A DNA stretch of 64,000 nt from contig CP036279.1 in assembly GCA_007748055.1 (NCBI GenBank), positions 1 through 64,000 of the forward strand, read 5' to 3'. Under the pieces are notes generated by a model. The model did not search any database, was not told the origin of the DNA, and saw nothing but the letters and a program-made list of their open reading frames with translations. A program made the position numbers and the translations under genes. The stretch comes from Kolteria novifilia (GTDB lineage Bacteria; Planctomycetota; Planctomycetia; Kolteriales; Kolteriaceae). Shown here piece by piece: positions 39,310-47,334 of the stretch. Within the stretch, counting starts at the first letter, position 1; every line of letters begins with the position of its first letter.

Positions 39310-40689
39310 CTAGCTTCCCTGGGGCGGATCGACGATCGGGAGCGAGGGATCGCCCCCCTTGTCGTCCTTGCCGGAGGGATCGGTCAACGTCGGTGGGGCC
39401 GTCGGGAAGGGTTCGTCGTCCTCTTCCTCAATGAAGACTTCCTCGAACTCGGTCTCGTCGACGTCGCGACGCAGCAGGAAGTAGATGATCGTCGACTGCG
39501 ACCAGAAGTAGCTATACGCGAAGCCGACGATGCCCAGGAAGAAGACATGCGCCCAAAGGCCCACAAAGAGAGCCGAGACGTAGGTCGTTCCCGTTGGCGA
39601 ATCGGCTTCGGGCCCGAAGCTTTCCCGCCAGCCCCCCGCGAGCGGGACGTATGCGTAGAGTTGCCGCAGTTCCGTCTCGCCACCGCCCCAAGCCACCGAG
39701 TACTGCGACATGTGCAGCACGGCGTAGGAGAAGGCCGTGACGAAAACCATGACGATCGCCCCATAGAGGATCGCGAGCACCGAGTAGAAGAGGTAGTGCC
39801 ACGGACGCGTCAGGACGTAGCTGTACGATCGGCTCAGCGAGTCGAAGCTCTCGGTCGCTTCGGCGCTGATCGCCGCGAACATCAAGGGCCAGCCGAGCAC
39901 CAGGCCGAAGAGCATGATCGTCATCACGAAGCCGGCCGCGAGCGGAAGAAACCAGATGATTCCCGCGAGGACATCGATTCCCGGAATGATCGAGAGGATA
40001 AAGCCGGCGATCGCGCACAGGATGACGATGAAGACGACGCCCAAGAACGGGAAGACCGGGGCGCCGAGGTAGCTCAAGTAGCGGCGAATGACGAAAGTCA
40101 GTGCCTCGCCGAGACCGACGTGACCGTCGCGAGCAACTTGGACCGCGGAGATCCGCGTGATCGCGCCACCAAAGAGGGACCAAACCAGGAGGGTCCACGC
40201 CATCAGCAGCGTGCCGGGGATCGCCGCCCAGGGGCCGCGTAGCGTCAGGCCCGCCGGGAAGAGAAGGCGTCGAATGGGCTCGAGGGTCAGAAACGCCGAG
40301 GCGGGAATGCCGCCGCGCCAGCCCTTGCCGCTGGGATCGAGGACACTGCGGTAGACGTCCGTGCCGCGTTCGGCTTGATCCCACGGCATGTAGCGGGACT
40401 CTTCGAGCGCGTTGTAGGAGTTCAGGCGCTCTTGGTACTCGAGCTGCTCGAGCTCGTAGTGGCTCAGTTGATCGCCCGTGGCGCCTTCGGGTTTTTCTGG
40501 CGCGGTCGGTCGTTCGCCGATGAACCAGAGGGCGATGAAGCTCCACCCGAATGCCATCAGGACGGCGCCCGCGGCCCCGAGGGCGAGTTTCTTCAAATCA
40601 AGGGCGATTCGGAAGCCGCGAAAGAGATGAACCCAAGGAATCACCTCACGCAGTTCCACGTTGCGCAAATCGAAACGGTCGTCGGTCAT
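39310..40689 (-). CDS. Multispanning membrane protein of unknown function
   Basis: A 459-residue protein with about seven to eight TM helices: residues 36-58 (LALGAAGAVLMAFGWSFIALW), 150-180, 205-232 (FPFLGVVFIVILCAIAGFILSII), 240-280, 320-345, and near the C-terminus HVFFLGIVGFAYSYFWSQSTIIYFLL. The soluble loop at about 70-130 is rich in Glu and Tyr. The last 60 residues are a Glu/Asp/Pro-rich cytoplasmic tail (EEVFIEEEDDEPFPTA). No domain recognised; the pattern resembles conserved planctomycete membrane proteins. ATG 40689 is chosen with GGGAA upstream; ATG 40713 is alternative. It lies 50 bp downstream of the HisA-like gene on the same strand and may be in one transcript. Confidence 0.8.
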   Translation of the reverse strand: MTDDRFDLRNVELREVIPWVHLFRGFRIALDLKKLALGAAGAVLMAFGWSFIALWFIGERPTAPEKPEGATGDQLSHYELEQLEYQERLNSYNALEESRYMPWDQAERGTDVYRSVLDPSGKGWRGGIPASAFLTLEPIRRLLFPAGLTLRGPWAAIPGTLLMAWTLLVWSLFGGAITRISAVQVARDGHVGLGEALTFVIRRYLSYLGAPVFPFLGVVFIVILCAIAGFILSIIPGIDVLAGIIWFLPLAAGFVMTIMLFGLVLGWPLMFAAISAEATESFDSLSRSYSYVLTRPWHYLFYSVLAILYGAIVMVFVTAFSYAVLHMSQYSVAWGGGETELRQLYAYVPLAGGWRESFGPEADSPTGTTYVSALFVGLWAHVFFLGIVGFAYSYFWSQSTIIYFLLRRDVDETEFEEVFIEEEDDEPFPTAPPTLTDPSGKDDKGGDPSLPIVDPPQGS

Positions 40690-40739
40690 CGTGGTTCCCG
40701 TTACGGATGCCATGCTTGGCGTCGTTTCAGCTCGAGGCG

Positions 40740-41543
40740 TCAGCCCGGACCCGGCTTTCGGTGCGTTATAGCCTCGACGCCCCCGAGAGCCAGCGTTTTA
40801 TCGACGGGATCATCCGTCGCCAGCCAACGACCCAAATCGGCCCGGGAAAGACTCCCGTCGTGTAGGGCCGAGGCGACCAGGACCGCCTCGACGCCCAGGG
40901 TCTCGAATCGAATCAGCTCCTCAAGGGTCTGAATGCCGCCGCCGACGCTCACCGTGAGATCGGGCCGCTCCATCCGGATGGAACCGGTGAGCGCCTCGGT
41001 CCCCGTCCCCCGGCCAAGACCGACCCGGGCGAGATCGAGGAGCAGCACGTGACGAACCCCCGCGGTCCGGACCCGCTCGACGATCTCCTCGGTCGATTCG
41101 GGCCAGCGCTCACTCGCGGTGAGCGCCCTTCCCTCGTTCATGTCGAGCGAGAACAGAAGCCGTTCGGGTCCCATCCGGTCGACCAACGCATCGAGCGCCT
41201 CCGGGGATTCGAGCGTCTCGAGGCCTGTGACGAGTCGGTCGATCGCGGGATGGTCGGCCCAGGCGGGTGTCACGGCGTTTCGTTGGCCGGCGTCAATCCA
41301 GAGTCGTAGCCCTCGTTCAAAAGCGACATCGAGGATTTCGGGATCGAAGTCACCGCCGGCGATCGCGTCGAGATCGGCGATGTAGGCTCGGCGGAAGCCG
41401 AACTTGCGCAGGGCCGCGGCGATCACCCGCGGATCGCTTCCTGACGCGAGGACCGACGCGATGGGAGAGTAGTTGCTCCGCTGGCCGGCGACGCCGTGGA
41501 CGACGTGTCCGCCGAGAAGGTCGATCGCCGGGACAATGTTCAC
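40740..41543 (-). CDS. HisA/HisF-related TIM barrel protein, not a true HisA
   Basis: The 267-residue product starts NIVPAIDLLGGHVVHGVAGQ, with the catalytic Asp8 of HisA (ProFAR isomerase), and shows the LFSLDMNEGRAL strand and the phosphate-binding GGGIQTLEELIRFETLGVEA loop. In HisA the second catalytic Asp lies in a D-x-x-R-D-G motif; here it reads DLARVGLG, with Val in place of Asp. It therefore belongs to the hisA/hisF-related family (TIGR00734-like) known from archaea, methylotrophs and planctomycetes, whose role is not settled. A genuine HisA is encoded at 56543. The GTG start at 41543 has GGAGAG six bases upstream and overlaps the YjbQ stop as GTGA. Confidence 0.85.
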   Translation of the reverse strand: MNIVPAIDLLGGHVVHGVAGQRSNYSPIASVLASGSDPRVIAAALRKFGFRRAYIADLDAIAGGDFDPEILDVAFERGLRLWIDAGQRNAVTPAWADHPAIDRLVTGLETLESPEALDALVDRMGPERLLFSLDMNEGRALTASERWPESTEEIVERVRTAGVRHVLLLDLARVGLGRGTGTEALTGSIRMERPDLTVSVGGGIQTLEELIRFETLGVEAVLVASALHDGSLSRADLGRWLATDDPVDKTLALGGVEAITHRKPGPG

Positions 41544-41968
41544 CGAGTCTCTCCGACGACCTGGACGACGATCTCGCGTTGTCGGGGGCGGGTGTCGAAG
41601 TCGATCAGGACGATTTGCTGCCAAGTCCCCAGGACCAAGCGGCCATCGACAAGCGGCACGGTGATCGATGGGCCGGTGAGACTGGCGCGGACGTGGGAAT
41701 GGCCGTTGTCGTCGTTCCAGGTCGCTTCGTGCTCGTAGTAGCCGTCCTCGGGGGCGACCCGTTCGTATGCCGACTTGAGGTCGGTGTTGACGAGTCCCGG
41801 TTCGAACTCGGTCGTGGTGATCGACGCGGTCGACCCGACGACGAAGACGGTGACGATACCGTCGGTGATGGTCCCCTCGGCGAGGCACGACTGGACCCGG
41901 GCCGTCATGTGCAGGACTTGGGCGTTGCCTTGGCTATCGACTTCGCAACGATGGGTTTGAACGGGCAT
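41540..41968 (-). CDS. YjbQ/UPF0047 family protein
   Basis: A 142-residue member of the YjbQ family (secondary thiamine-phosphate synthase-like, UPF0047). Recognisable: WNDDNGHSHVRASLTGPSI (about residues 83-101, containing the family Asn-Asp and His pair) and LGTWQQIVLIDFDTRPRQRE (about 111-130) near the C-terminus. Enzymatic activity is only weakly described in the family. The ATG at 41968 follows a GGAG six bases upstream; the longer frame to 42016 lacks support. The stop overlaps the start of the HisA-like gene by four bases, which indicates translational coupling of the pair. Confidence 0.93.
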   Translation of the reverse strand: MPVQTHRCEVDSQGNAQVLHMTARVQSCLAEGTITDGIVTVFVVGSTASITTTEFEPGLVNTDLKSAYERVAPEDGYYEHEATWNDDNGHSHVRASLTGPSITVPLVDGRLVLGTWQQIVLIDFDTRPRQREIVVQVVGETR

Positions 41969-42185
41969 GCTTTTCTCCAGACGGAGTGCACCGGGGGCAA
42001 GGACGGGTTCGGACAACGGTCAGGCTGAAATGCTCCGGTGCTTCATCACGAACCGATTTGATGTCGTTGACTCCAGTCTATCGTAAGGGACGCGGGTCCG
42101 TCGGGCAGGAGAAATAGGGGCGTCTCGCGCATAGCCCACCTGAAAAGCGAGCCTATCGAGCTTCCCCATCGGAAAGGTGAGTTCT

Positions 42186-42252
42186 TCGAGCATGCCCACC
42201 TCGAACGGTGGGCCTTTCCAGCATGCCCACCTCGAGCGGTGGGCATGGCACC
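42186..42252. repeat. ATGCCCACC-type palindromes, two copies
   Basis: GCATGCCCACCTCGAACGGT / GGGC and CATGCCCACCTCGAGCGGTG / GGCATGGCACC, two inverted repeats in a row upstream of the substrate-binding protein stop, in the gap between the YjbQ start and the gene end. The final GGTGCCATGCC-like part (as its complement GGCATGGCACC) matches the repeat at 7108. A weaker copy with CACCTGAAAAGCGAG lies just before. No gene is present between 41969 and 42276. Confidence 0.7.
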
Positions 42253-42276
42253 CGGAAGGCTCCGCATCCGGAGACC

Positions 42277-43296
42277 TCAGAAGTCGTAGAGTTCGACGTT
42301 GGTCTCATCAAAGATGATGGGAGGCCCGAGGATGACGGTATCTTCGCTGACGTCGACATCCTTGAGCCGGCCGACCGGCTGAACGCCATTGTTGAGCTTC
42401 TTCTCCGCGAGTTGTTTCGCGGCGGCGACGGTCAGGTAGCCGAGATCGACCGGATTCCAAAGCACGAACTTCTTGACGGTCCCATTCTCCAGGTAGGGAC
42501 GGACCACGTTCGGCAGGCTCAGGCCGGTGACGAAGATCTCGCCCGATCTGCCCGACGCCGCGACCGACTCGGCGACCGCGGGCAACGCTAGCGACGTGAT
42601 TCCCAAAATCCCGTCGAGTTCCGGATGGGCGTTGAGGACGTCGGCGGTCATTTGTCGGGCGCGGTTCTGGTCTTCGTTGGGAACGAGTGTCGGAAGGAGT
42701 TCGATCTCGGGGTAGTGCTCCTTTAGCCGACGTTTCATGATGGCGATCCAGTCGTTGAGATTCGCCGCGGTGGCCGTTCCGGTGACGATCACGGCGGTCC
42801 CCTTTCCGCCAATGCCCTCCGCGAGGACGTCGACCAGCGAGTTCCCGATCGACTCCGCGGAGGCTTGATTGACGAAGAGGTCCCGTCCCGACGCCGTTTC
42901 ATCGGCGTCCGCGTCGAAGGTCACCACGAGAATCCCCGCCTCGCGAGCGCGCTTGAGGGCGGGAGCCACGCGTACCGGGTCGTTGGGAGCGATCGCGATG
43001 ATGTCGAAGCCCTTGCCGATCCAGAGGTCGATCATCGCCGCCTGCTGATCGGCGCTGTCGGTTTGTGGTCCGTCGAAGACCAGATCGATGCCGAGCTCAT
43101 CGGCCGCTTCTCGGGCTCCCCGTTCGCATGCGTTGAAGTAAGGAATCCCGACCAGCTTCGGCATCATCCCCATGACGAGACGTTTGGAGGCGACCGGCTC
43201 GGTAGTGGGCGCGTCGCTCCCCGCCCCGCAGCCAGCCGCTGTTCCCAAGCATCCAAGGATCAACAGGCGGACTAGCCGCGAGGGCAATCGGGGCAT
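42277..43296 (-). CDS. Sugar ABC importer substrate-binding lipoprotein (RbsB/RhaS type)
   Basis: A 339-residue lipoprotein: signal peptide ILGCLGTAAGC with the lipobox Cys near residue 23, then a type 1 periplasmic binding fold with VGIPYFNACERGAREAADEL (about 49-68), the DSADQQAAMIDLWIGKGFDIIAI segment and the hinge stretch GILGITSLALPAVAESV. It resembles ribose, rhamnose and autoinducer-2 binding proteins; the exact sugar cannot be read. The fused ATPase/permease and the second permease lie upstream on the same strand, so the order of transcription is fused component, permease, binding protein. Note the unusual last place of the binding protein and a 239-bp gap before it. Confidence 0.92.
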   Translation of the reverse strand: MPRLPSRLVRLLILGCLGTAAGCGAGSDAPTTEPVASKRLVMGMMPKLVGIPYFNACERGAREAADELGIDLVFDGPQTDSADQQAAMIDLWIGKGFDIIAIAPNDPVRVAPALKRAREAGILVVTFDADADETASGRDLFVNQASAESIGNSLVDVLAEGIGGKGTAVIVTGTATAANLNDWIAIMKRRLKEHYPEIELLPTLVPNEDQNRARQMTADVLNAHPELDGILGITSLALPAVAESVAASGRSGEIFVTGLSLPNVVRPYLENGTVKKFVLWNPVDLGYLTVAAAKQLAEKKLNNGVQPVGRLKDVDVSEDTVILGPPIIFDETNVELYDF

Positions 43297-43382
43297 CGAT
43301 GAACGACTCCAACGGAAAGGGTGAACGTTCGACAGTCGAAGATTCGATCCAACATTCGGAACTTCTGTGACTCTAAGCTTCA

Positions 43383-43416
43383 GGGTGCGATGCCCACGCT
43401 TGTCGTGAGCATGGGG
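43383..43416. repeat. Degenerate ATGCCCACG-type palindrome
   Basis: GGGTGCGATGCCCACGCTTG followed by TCGTGAGCATGGGG, an imperfect copy of the palindrome at 7108, in the 239-bp gap between the two ABC importer genes. A CGGTCAACCGG inverted repeat follows at about 43483-43493. Confidence 0.5.
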
Positions 43417-43535
43417 AGAATACCTCTTGTTCGGTCAACCTCCCACGCAAGTCTCTCACAAGGCTTGCTGCCACGGGCTCGCCGGTCAACCGGTGCGAAC
43501 AACGTGATCGCGTCTCGACGGCATCTCCTCGCTTG

Positions 43536-44513
43536 TCAGCTCAGCCGCCGTTGAGACAGCCGCTCGTTCCAAATCGCCAAGCCGACCATGAGCACGCCGA
43601 TGACGACTTGACGCGAGTGGGCGTCGATCGCGAACGACACGTTCAGTCCGGGAAGGGTAAGCCTTGTCCCTCCTAGGAACCCAAGAGCGATCTCGAGGTT
43701 GGCGATGATCGCGATCCCCAAGAGGGTCCGCGGGATGCCACCCGCGCCGCCGGTCACGCGGGTCCCTCCCAACACGACGCACGCGATGACCACTAATTCC
43801 ATGCCTTGAGTCGTGTCGGCGCGAATCCCTCCGCCGCGTGCAGTATAAGCGACCGCCACCAGTCCAGCCATCGTGCCGGATAGGGCGTAGACGGCCCATT
43901 CCATGCCGCGAACCGGCACCGCGGCGAATCGGGCGGCGAGTCGGTTGTCGCCCATCGCGTAGAGGTAGCGACCGAAGACGGTGTGGTGAACGAGAACGTA
44001 GAAGATGATCGTGGCGATTGCGAAATAAAAGAGCTGTAGTGGGATGACTCCCAGCGACCCCTGCCCCAGGATCGTGAAGCCAGCGGGCATGCCCGAGACC
44101 GGTTGGACGCCACACAGCGCCAACGCGATCCCGGCATAGAGCGCCATCGTCGCCAAGGTCGCCACCAGCGGCGCGATCCCAACGAGAGCCAGAACGCCGT
44201 TGAAGCTTCCCGCGAGGAATCCGGTGAGAACGCCCCCCAGGACGGCGATTGGCCAGACGAGCTGCGCGTCGCGCCAAAGAACGCCGATCACGACACCCGA
44301 GAGGGCGACGATCGAGCCGATCGACAGATCGATCCCACCGATCAAGATGACCGGAGTCATCGCCAGCGCGAGCATGCCGATCTCGGCCCACGGCCGCCAA
44401 AGCTGTGGGACGTACGACGGCCGCGCGGCGTAGCGGAAGACCAGCCACACCATCAGTCCCAAGATTGCCACGGGCAACAATCGCGTCGCCGTGGAGAGCC
44501 AGGCGGTTCTCAC
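43536..44513 (-). CDS. Sugar ABC importer permease (RbsC type)
   Basis: A 325-residue permease of the ribose/rhamnose importer class. It shows about eight to nine TM helices and the family core TPVILIGGIDLSIGSIVALSG (about residues 46-66) with the GIDLSIG motif. The GTG start at 44513 overlaps the stop of the fused ATPase-permease gene as GTGA and lies after GGTGAG, so the two are translationally coupled; the frame continuing upstream to 45386 is a shadow of the fused gene. Together with the permease half of the fused protein it provides the second membrane half of the importer. Confidence 0.9.
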   Translation of the reverse strand: MRTAWLSTATRLLPVAILGLMVWLVFRYAARPSYVPQLWRPWAEIGMLALAMTPVILIGGIDLSIGSIVALSGVVIGVLWRDAQLVWPIAVLGGVLTGFLAGSFNGVLALVGIAPLVATLATMALYAGIALALCGVQPVSGMPAGFTILGQGSLGVIPLQLFYFAIATIIFYVLVHHTVFGRYLYAMGDNRLAARFAAVPVRGMEWAVYALSGTMAGLVAVAYTARGGGIRADTTQGMELVVIACVVLGGTRVTGGAGGIPRTLLGIAIIANLEIALGFLGGTRLTLPGLNVSFAIDAHSRQVVIGVLMVGLAIWNERLSQRRLS

Positions 44514-47005
44514 GATATTCTCGTTCTCACCAGACGTTGCAAAACGACCGCCGCCAGCAGGAGCAGTCCCATCACCAAGCCGTTCTGTTCGACCCCGACT
44601 TGCCAGAAGACGAGCGCGTTCTGCACCAACGCCAAGAGGATCGCCCCCAGCAGCACCCCAATCACCGTGCCACGGCCGCCGGTGATCGCGACCCCGCCCA
44701 CCACCGCCGCGGCGATAGCGCGCAGTTCGTAGCCCATTCCCAATCGTGTCTGCATCGTCCCCGTTTGCGCAAGCTCCATCAGCCCCGCGAGCCCCGCGCA
44801 GAGGCCGCCGGCGCCGAACGCGAGCAGCCAGAGACGCCAGCGAGAGAGTCCCACGACGCGCGCGGCCGTCCGCGAGGAACCGATGGCGTACAGACTCCGA
44901 CCGCTCTTGGTGTGCTGGAGCCAGCAACCGGTGAGTGTCGCGACCAGCGCCATGATCACGATCGCTCCCTCGACGCCGAGGAGTCGACCGGTGACCAACG
45001 ACTCGAAGGCCGGAGGGATATTGGTCAGCGCTCGCCCTCCGGTTAAGAGTTGTAGGAGGCCTCGAAAGAGGGTCATCGTCCCGAGGGTGACCACGATCGG
45101 ATGGATGCGACCGAGCAGTGACAGCGTCGCGTTGAGGCATCCTCCCGCGAAGCCGGTCGCCAATGCCATCACGATGGCCAGCGGAATCGTCAGCCAGGCG
45201 GGACCGGGCAACCCGAGGATCAGGCCGGCGACGCCCGCCGAGAGTCCAAGCAGGGAACCGACGGAGATGTCGATCCCACCCGCCAGAATGACGACGGCCG
45301 AACCGATACCCATGACGGAGAGGACCGAGGCGTTGCTGAGAACCTGAAGGAGATTGTCGCCCGTGAGAAACTGACCATTGGTCCAAGCGAGAAGCAGTCC
45401 CAGCAAGACGATCGCGACCGAGAGACCCCCTTCACTCGCAAGGGCCCAGGGGGTTCGACGTCGGGTGCGCGGCTGTCGACGGTGTCCCTGGTCGTCGTCG
45501 CCCGAGGGAATGGCGGTGTCGCCGATGGCTAGCGCCGATGTCTCCCGCGCGGGATAGCTCTTGATGGCCTTGCCATCGCGAAAGACGACGACGCGATCGG
45601 TGTGGTCCATCACCTCGGGCAGGTCGGAACTGATCAGAATGACCGCGCACCCGGAGTTGGCAAGCTGGCGAATGAGCTGATGAATCTCCGCCTTCGAGGC
45701 GATGTCGATGCCCCGCGTCGGCTCATCGAGCAGGAAGACCTTCGGCTGCGTCAACAGCCATCGGCCGAGCACGACCTTCTGCTGATTCCCACCCGAGAGT
45801 TGCGCGATCGGCTGTCGCGGGTCCTCCATCTTGATTTGAAGCTCGTCGCGGATGTCGTCCGTCGCGGCCTTCTCCGCGCTTCCCCGGACCAAGCACCAGC
45901 GAACCATCTGCCGCAGGTTCGCGAGGACCGTGTTTTGGCGAACCGAGAGGTTCGGAAGGATTCCCTGGTGAAGCCGATCTTCCGGCAAGTACGCGATGCC
46001 CGCCGCGATTGCTTCCCGCGGGGAACTGATGACGATCTCCTGGCCGTTGACCTCCAACTTCCCCTTGGAACGCTTGCGAAGACCCGCGACTACCTGCGCC
46101 CACTCCGTTCGGCCAGAGCCCGTCAGTCCGTAGAGACCGACAACCTCCCGCGGATGAACGACCAAATCGACGTCGGTGAAACGCCCCCGCGCGTCGGTGA
46201 AACCCACTGTCTTCAGAAGTGGCGTGGCCCCGGCGGGCGTCTCGGCCGAGATCGTTCGTGACCCGAAGAGTGGGGCGCGCTCGCGACCGACCATCGCTTC
46301 GACCAAGCTGCTACGGTCGATGTTGCCGGTGACGCCGTGCCAGACTCGTTGGCCGTCGCGCAGAACGGTGATCCGGTCGGCGAGCCGGAAGATGTCAGGC
46401 TGGCGATGGCTGACGTAGAGGATCGCCGCGCCGTGTTGGCGAAGTTCTTGGAGCCGGTCGAAGAGTCGTTCGCTCTCGGCTCCGGAGAGGCTACTCGTCG
46501 GTTCGTCGAGGATCAGCAGCCGCGGCTCGTTCGCCATCGCAGTGGCGAGCTGAACCAGGTGACGCTCGGCGATGGAGAGACGTTCGGCGCTCGCGCGGAC
46601 GTCGATCGACGCGTCGACCAAGTCAGTCGCTCGGCGGGCCGACTCGCGGACGCGCTTCCAGTCGACCCTTCCCCACGTCGTCGTTGGCAGACCGTCGGCG
46701 AAGGCCATGTTCTCGGCGACCGAGAGGGTGGGAAAGAGCGTCGGCTCCTGGTGAACGGTGATGATGCCGAGCTTGCGGGCGTCGTGGGGACTGTCGATCC
46801 TGACCTGAGCGCCCTGGAAGAGGATGCGTCCATTGTCGGGAGTCACCACGCCCGAGAGGATGCCGATCAGGGTCGATTTGCCCGCGCCGTTTTCGCCGAC
46901 CAGGGCGTGGATTTCCCCAGCTTGGAGGGTGAGGGAGACGCGATCGAGAGCGGTGACCCCGAGGAACTGGCGCGAGACGTTCGACGCTTCTAACAGTGGG
47001 GGCAT
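44510..47005 (-). CDS. Fused sugar ABC importer ATPase (two domains) and permease
   Basis: An 831-residue fusion. Residues 1-250: first ABC domain with Walker A GENGAGKST (37-45), a weak signature LSIAERHLV and Walker B LLILDEPTSSL. Residues about 260-495: second ABC domain with a degenerate Walker A GLTGSGRTE, signature LSGGNQQKV and Walker B FLLDEPTRGID, the RbsA/RhaT/LsrA pattern. Residues about 540-831: an RbsC-type permease with the GGIDISVGSLLGLSAG motif and about eight TM helices. A basic, Gln-rich linker (about 505-535, GHRRQPRTRRRTPW) joins them in one unbroken frame. In most systems the ATPase and permease are separate proteins. The fused half would pair with the permease at 43536. 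Confidence 0.92.
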   Translation of the reverse strand: MPPLLEASNVSRQFLGVTALDRVSLTLQAGEIHALVGENGAGKSTLIGILSGVVTPDNGRILFQGAQVRIDSPHDARKLGIITVHQEPTLFPTLSVAENMAFADGLPTTTWGRVDWKRVRESARRATDLVDASIDVRASAERLSIAERHLVQLATAMANEPRLLILDEPTSSLSGAESERLFDRLQELRQHGAAILYVSHRQPDIFRLADRITVLRDGQRVWHGVTGNIDRSSLVEAMVGRERAPLFGSRTISAETPAGATPLLKTVGFTDARGRFTDVDLVVHPREVVGLYGLTGSGRTEWAQVVAGLRKRSKGKLEVNGQEIVISSPREAIAAGIAYLPEDRLHQGILPNLSVRQNTVLANLRQMVRWCLVRGSAEKAATDDIRDELQIKMEDPRQPIAQLSGGNQQKVVLGRWLLTQPKVFLLDEPTRGIDIASKAEIHQLIRQLANSGCAVILISSDLPEVMDHTDRVVVFRDGKAIKSYPARETSALAIGDTAIPSGDDDQGHRRQPRTRRRTPWALASEGGLSVAIVLLGLLLAWTNGQFLTGDNLLQVLSNASVLSVMGIGSAVVILAGGIDISVGSLLGLSAGVAGLILGLPGPAWLTIPLAIVMALATGFAGGCLNATLSLLGRIHPIVVTLGTMTLFRGLLQLLTGGRALTNIPPAFESLVTGRLLGVEGAIVIMALVATLTGCWLQHTKSGRSLYAIGSSRTAARVVGLSRWRLWLLAFGAGGLCAGLAGLMELAQTGTMQTRLGMGYELRAIAAAVVGGVAITGGRGTVIGVLLGAILLALVQNALVFWQVGVEQNGLVMGLLLLAAVVLQRLVRTRIS

Positions 47006-47334
47006 GCGAGCGATCCGTGGGCATTCGACCGATCTCGCCTTCGAGCATCCGTTCCCCGCGAGCGGAAATCTCCCGAGAAGACCAGGCCGTCGTTGACGAT
47101 GCTGCTAAACGTCGTCGACAGCGTCAAGCCCCGAACCGACCAACTTGGCTCAACGGGCGCGTCGCCGGGCAGGCGTCGCTGGGAGGATTCGACCATTCCC
47201 CACATTCTCATTTTAGGACCGACTCGAGCCACGCTAGGATGGAGCGGGACGGGAGATTGCGCGCTCGGCCTTTGCGCGAGCCGTTCGCTCGTTCCTCGTT
47301 CGCCCCTCCGAATTGTTGATTGGGAGTCCCCTCC
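47006..47334. promoter_or_regulatory. Divergent promoter region of importer and protease genes
   Basis: About 330 bp between two divergent genes, so it should hold promoters for both. I see no strong -35/-10 pair and no clear operator or riboswitch. No family repeats are present. Confidence 0.4.

Noticed and set aside
40740-41888. A 382-residue frame for the HisA-like protein
   Set aside because: The first 115 residues are Arg-rich shadow of the YjbQ gene; the GTG at 41543 has a ribosome binding site and overlaps the YjbQ stop.
43536-45386. A 616-residue frame for the second ABC permease
   Set aside because: The first 290 residues are a shadow of the fused ATPase-permease gene; the GTG at 44513 overlaps its stop and gives a normal permease.
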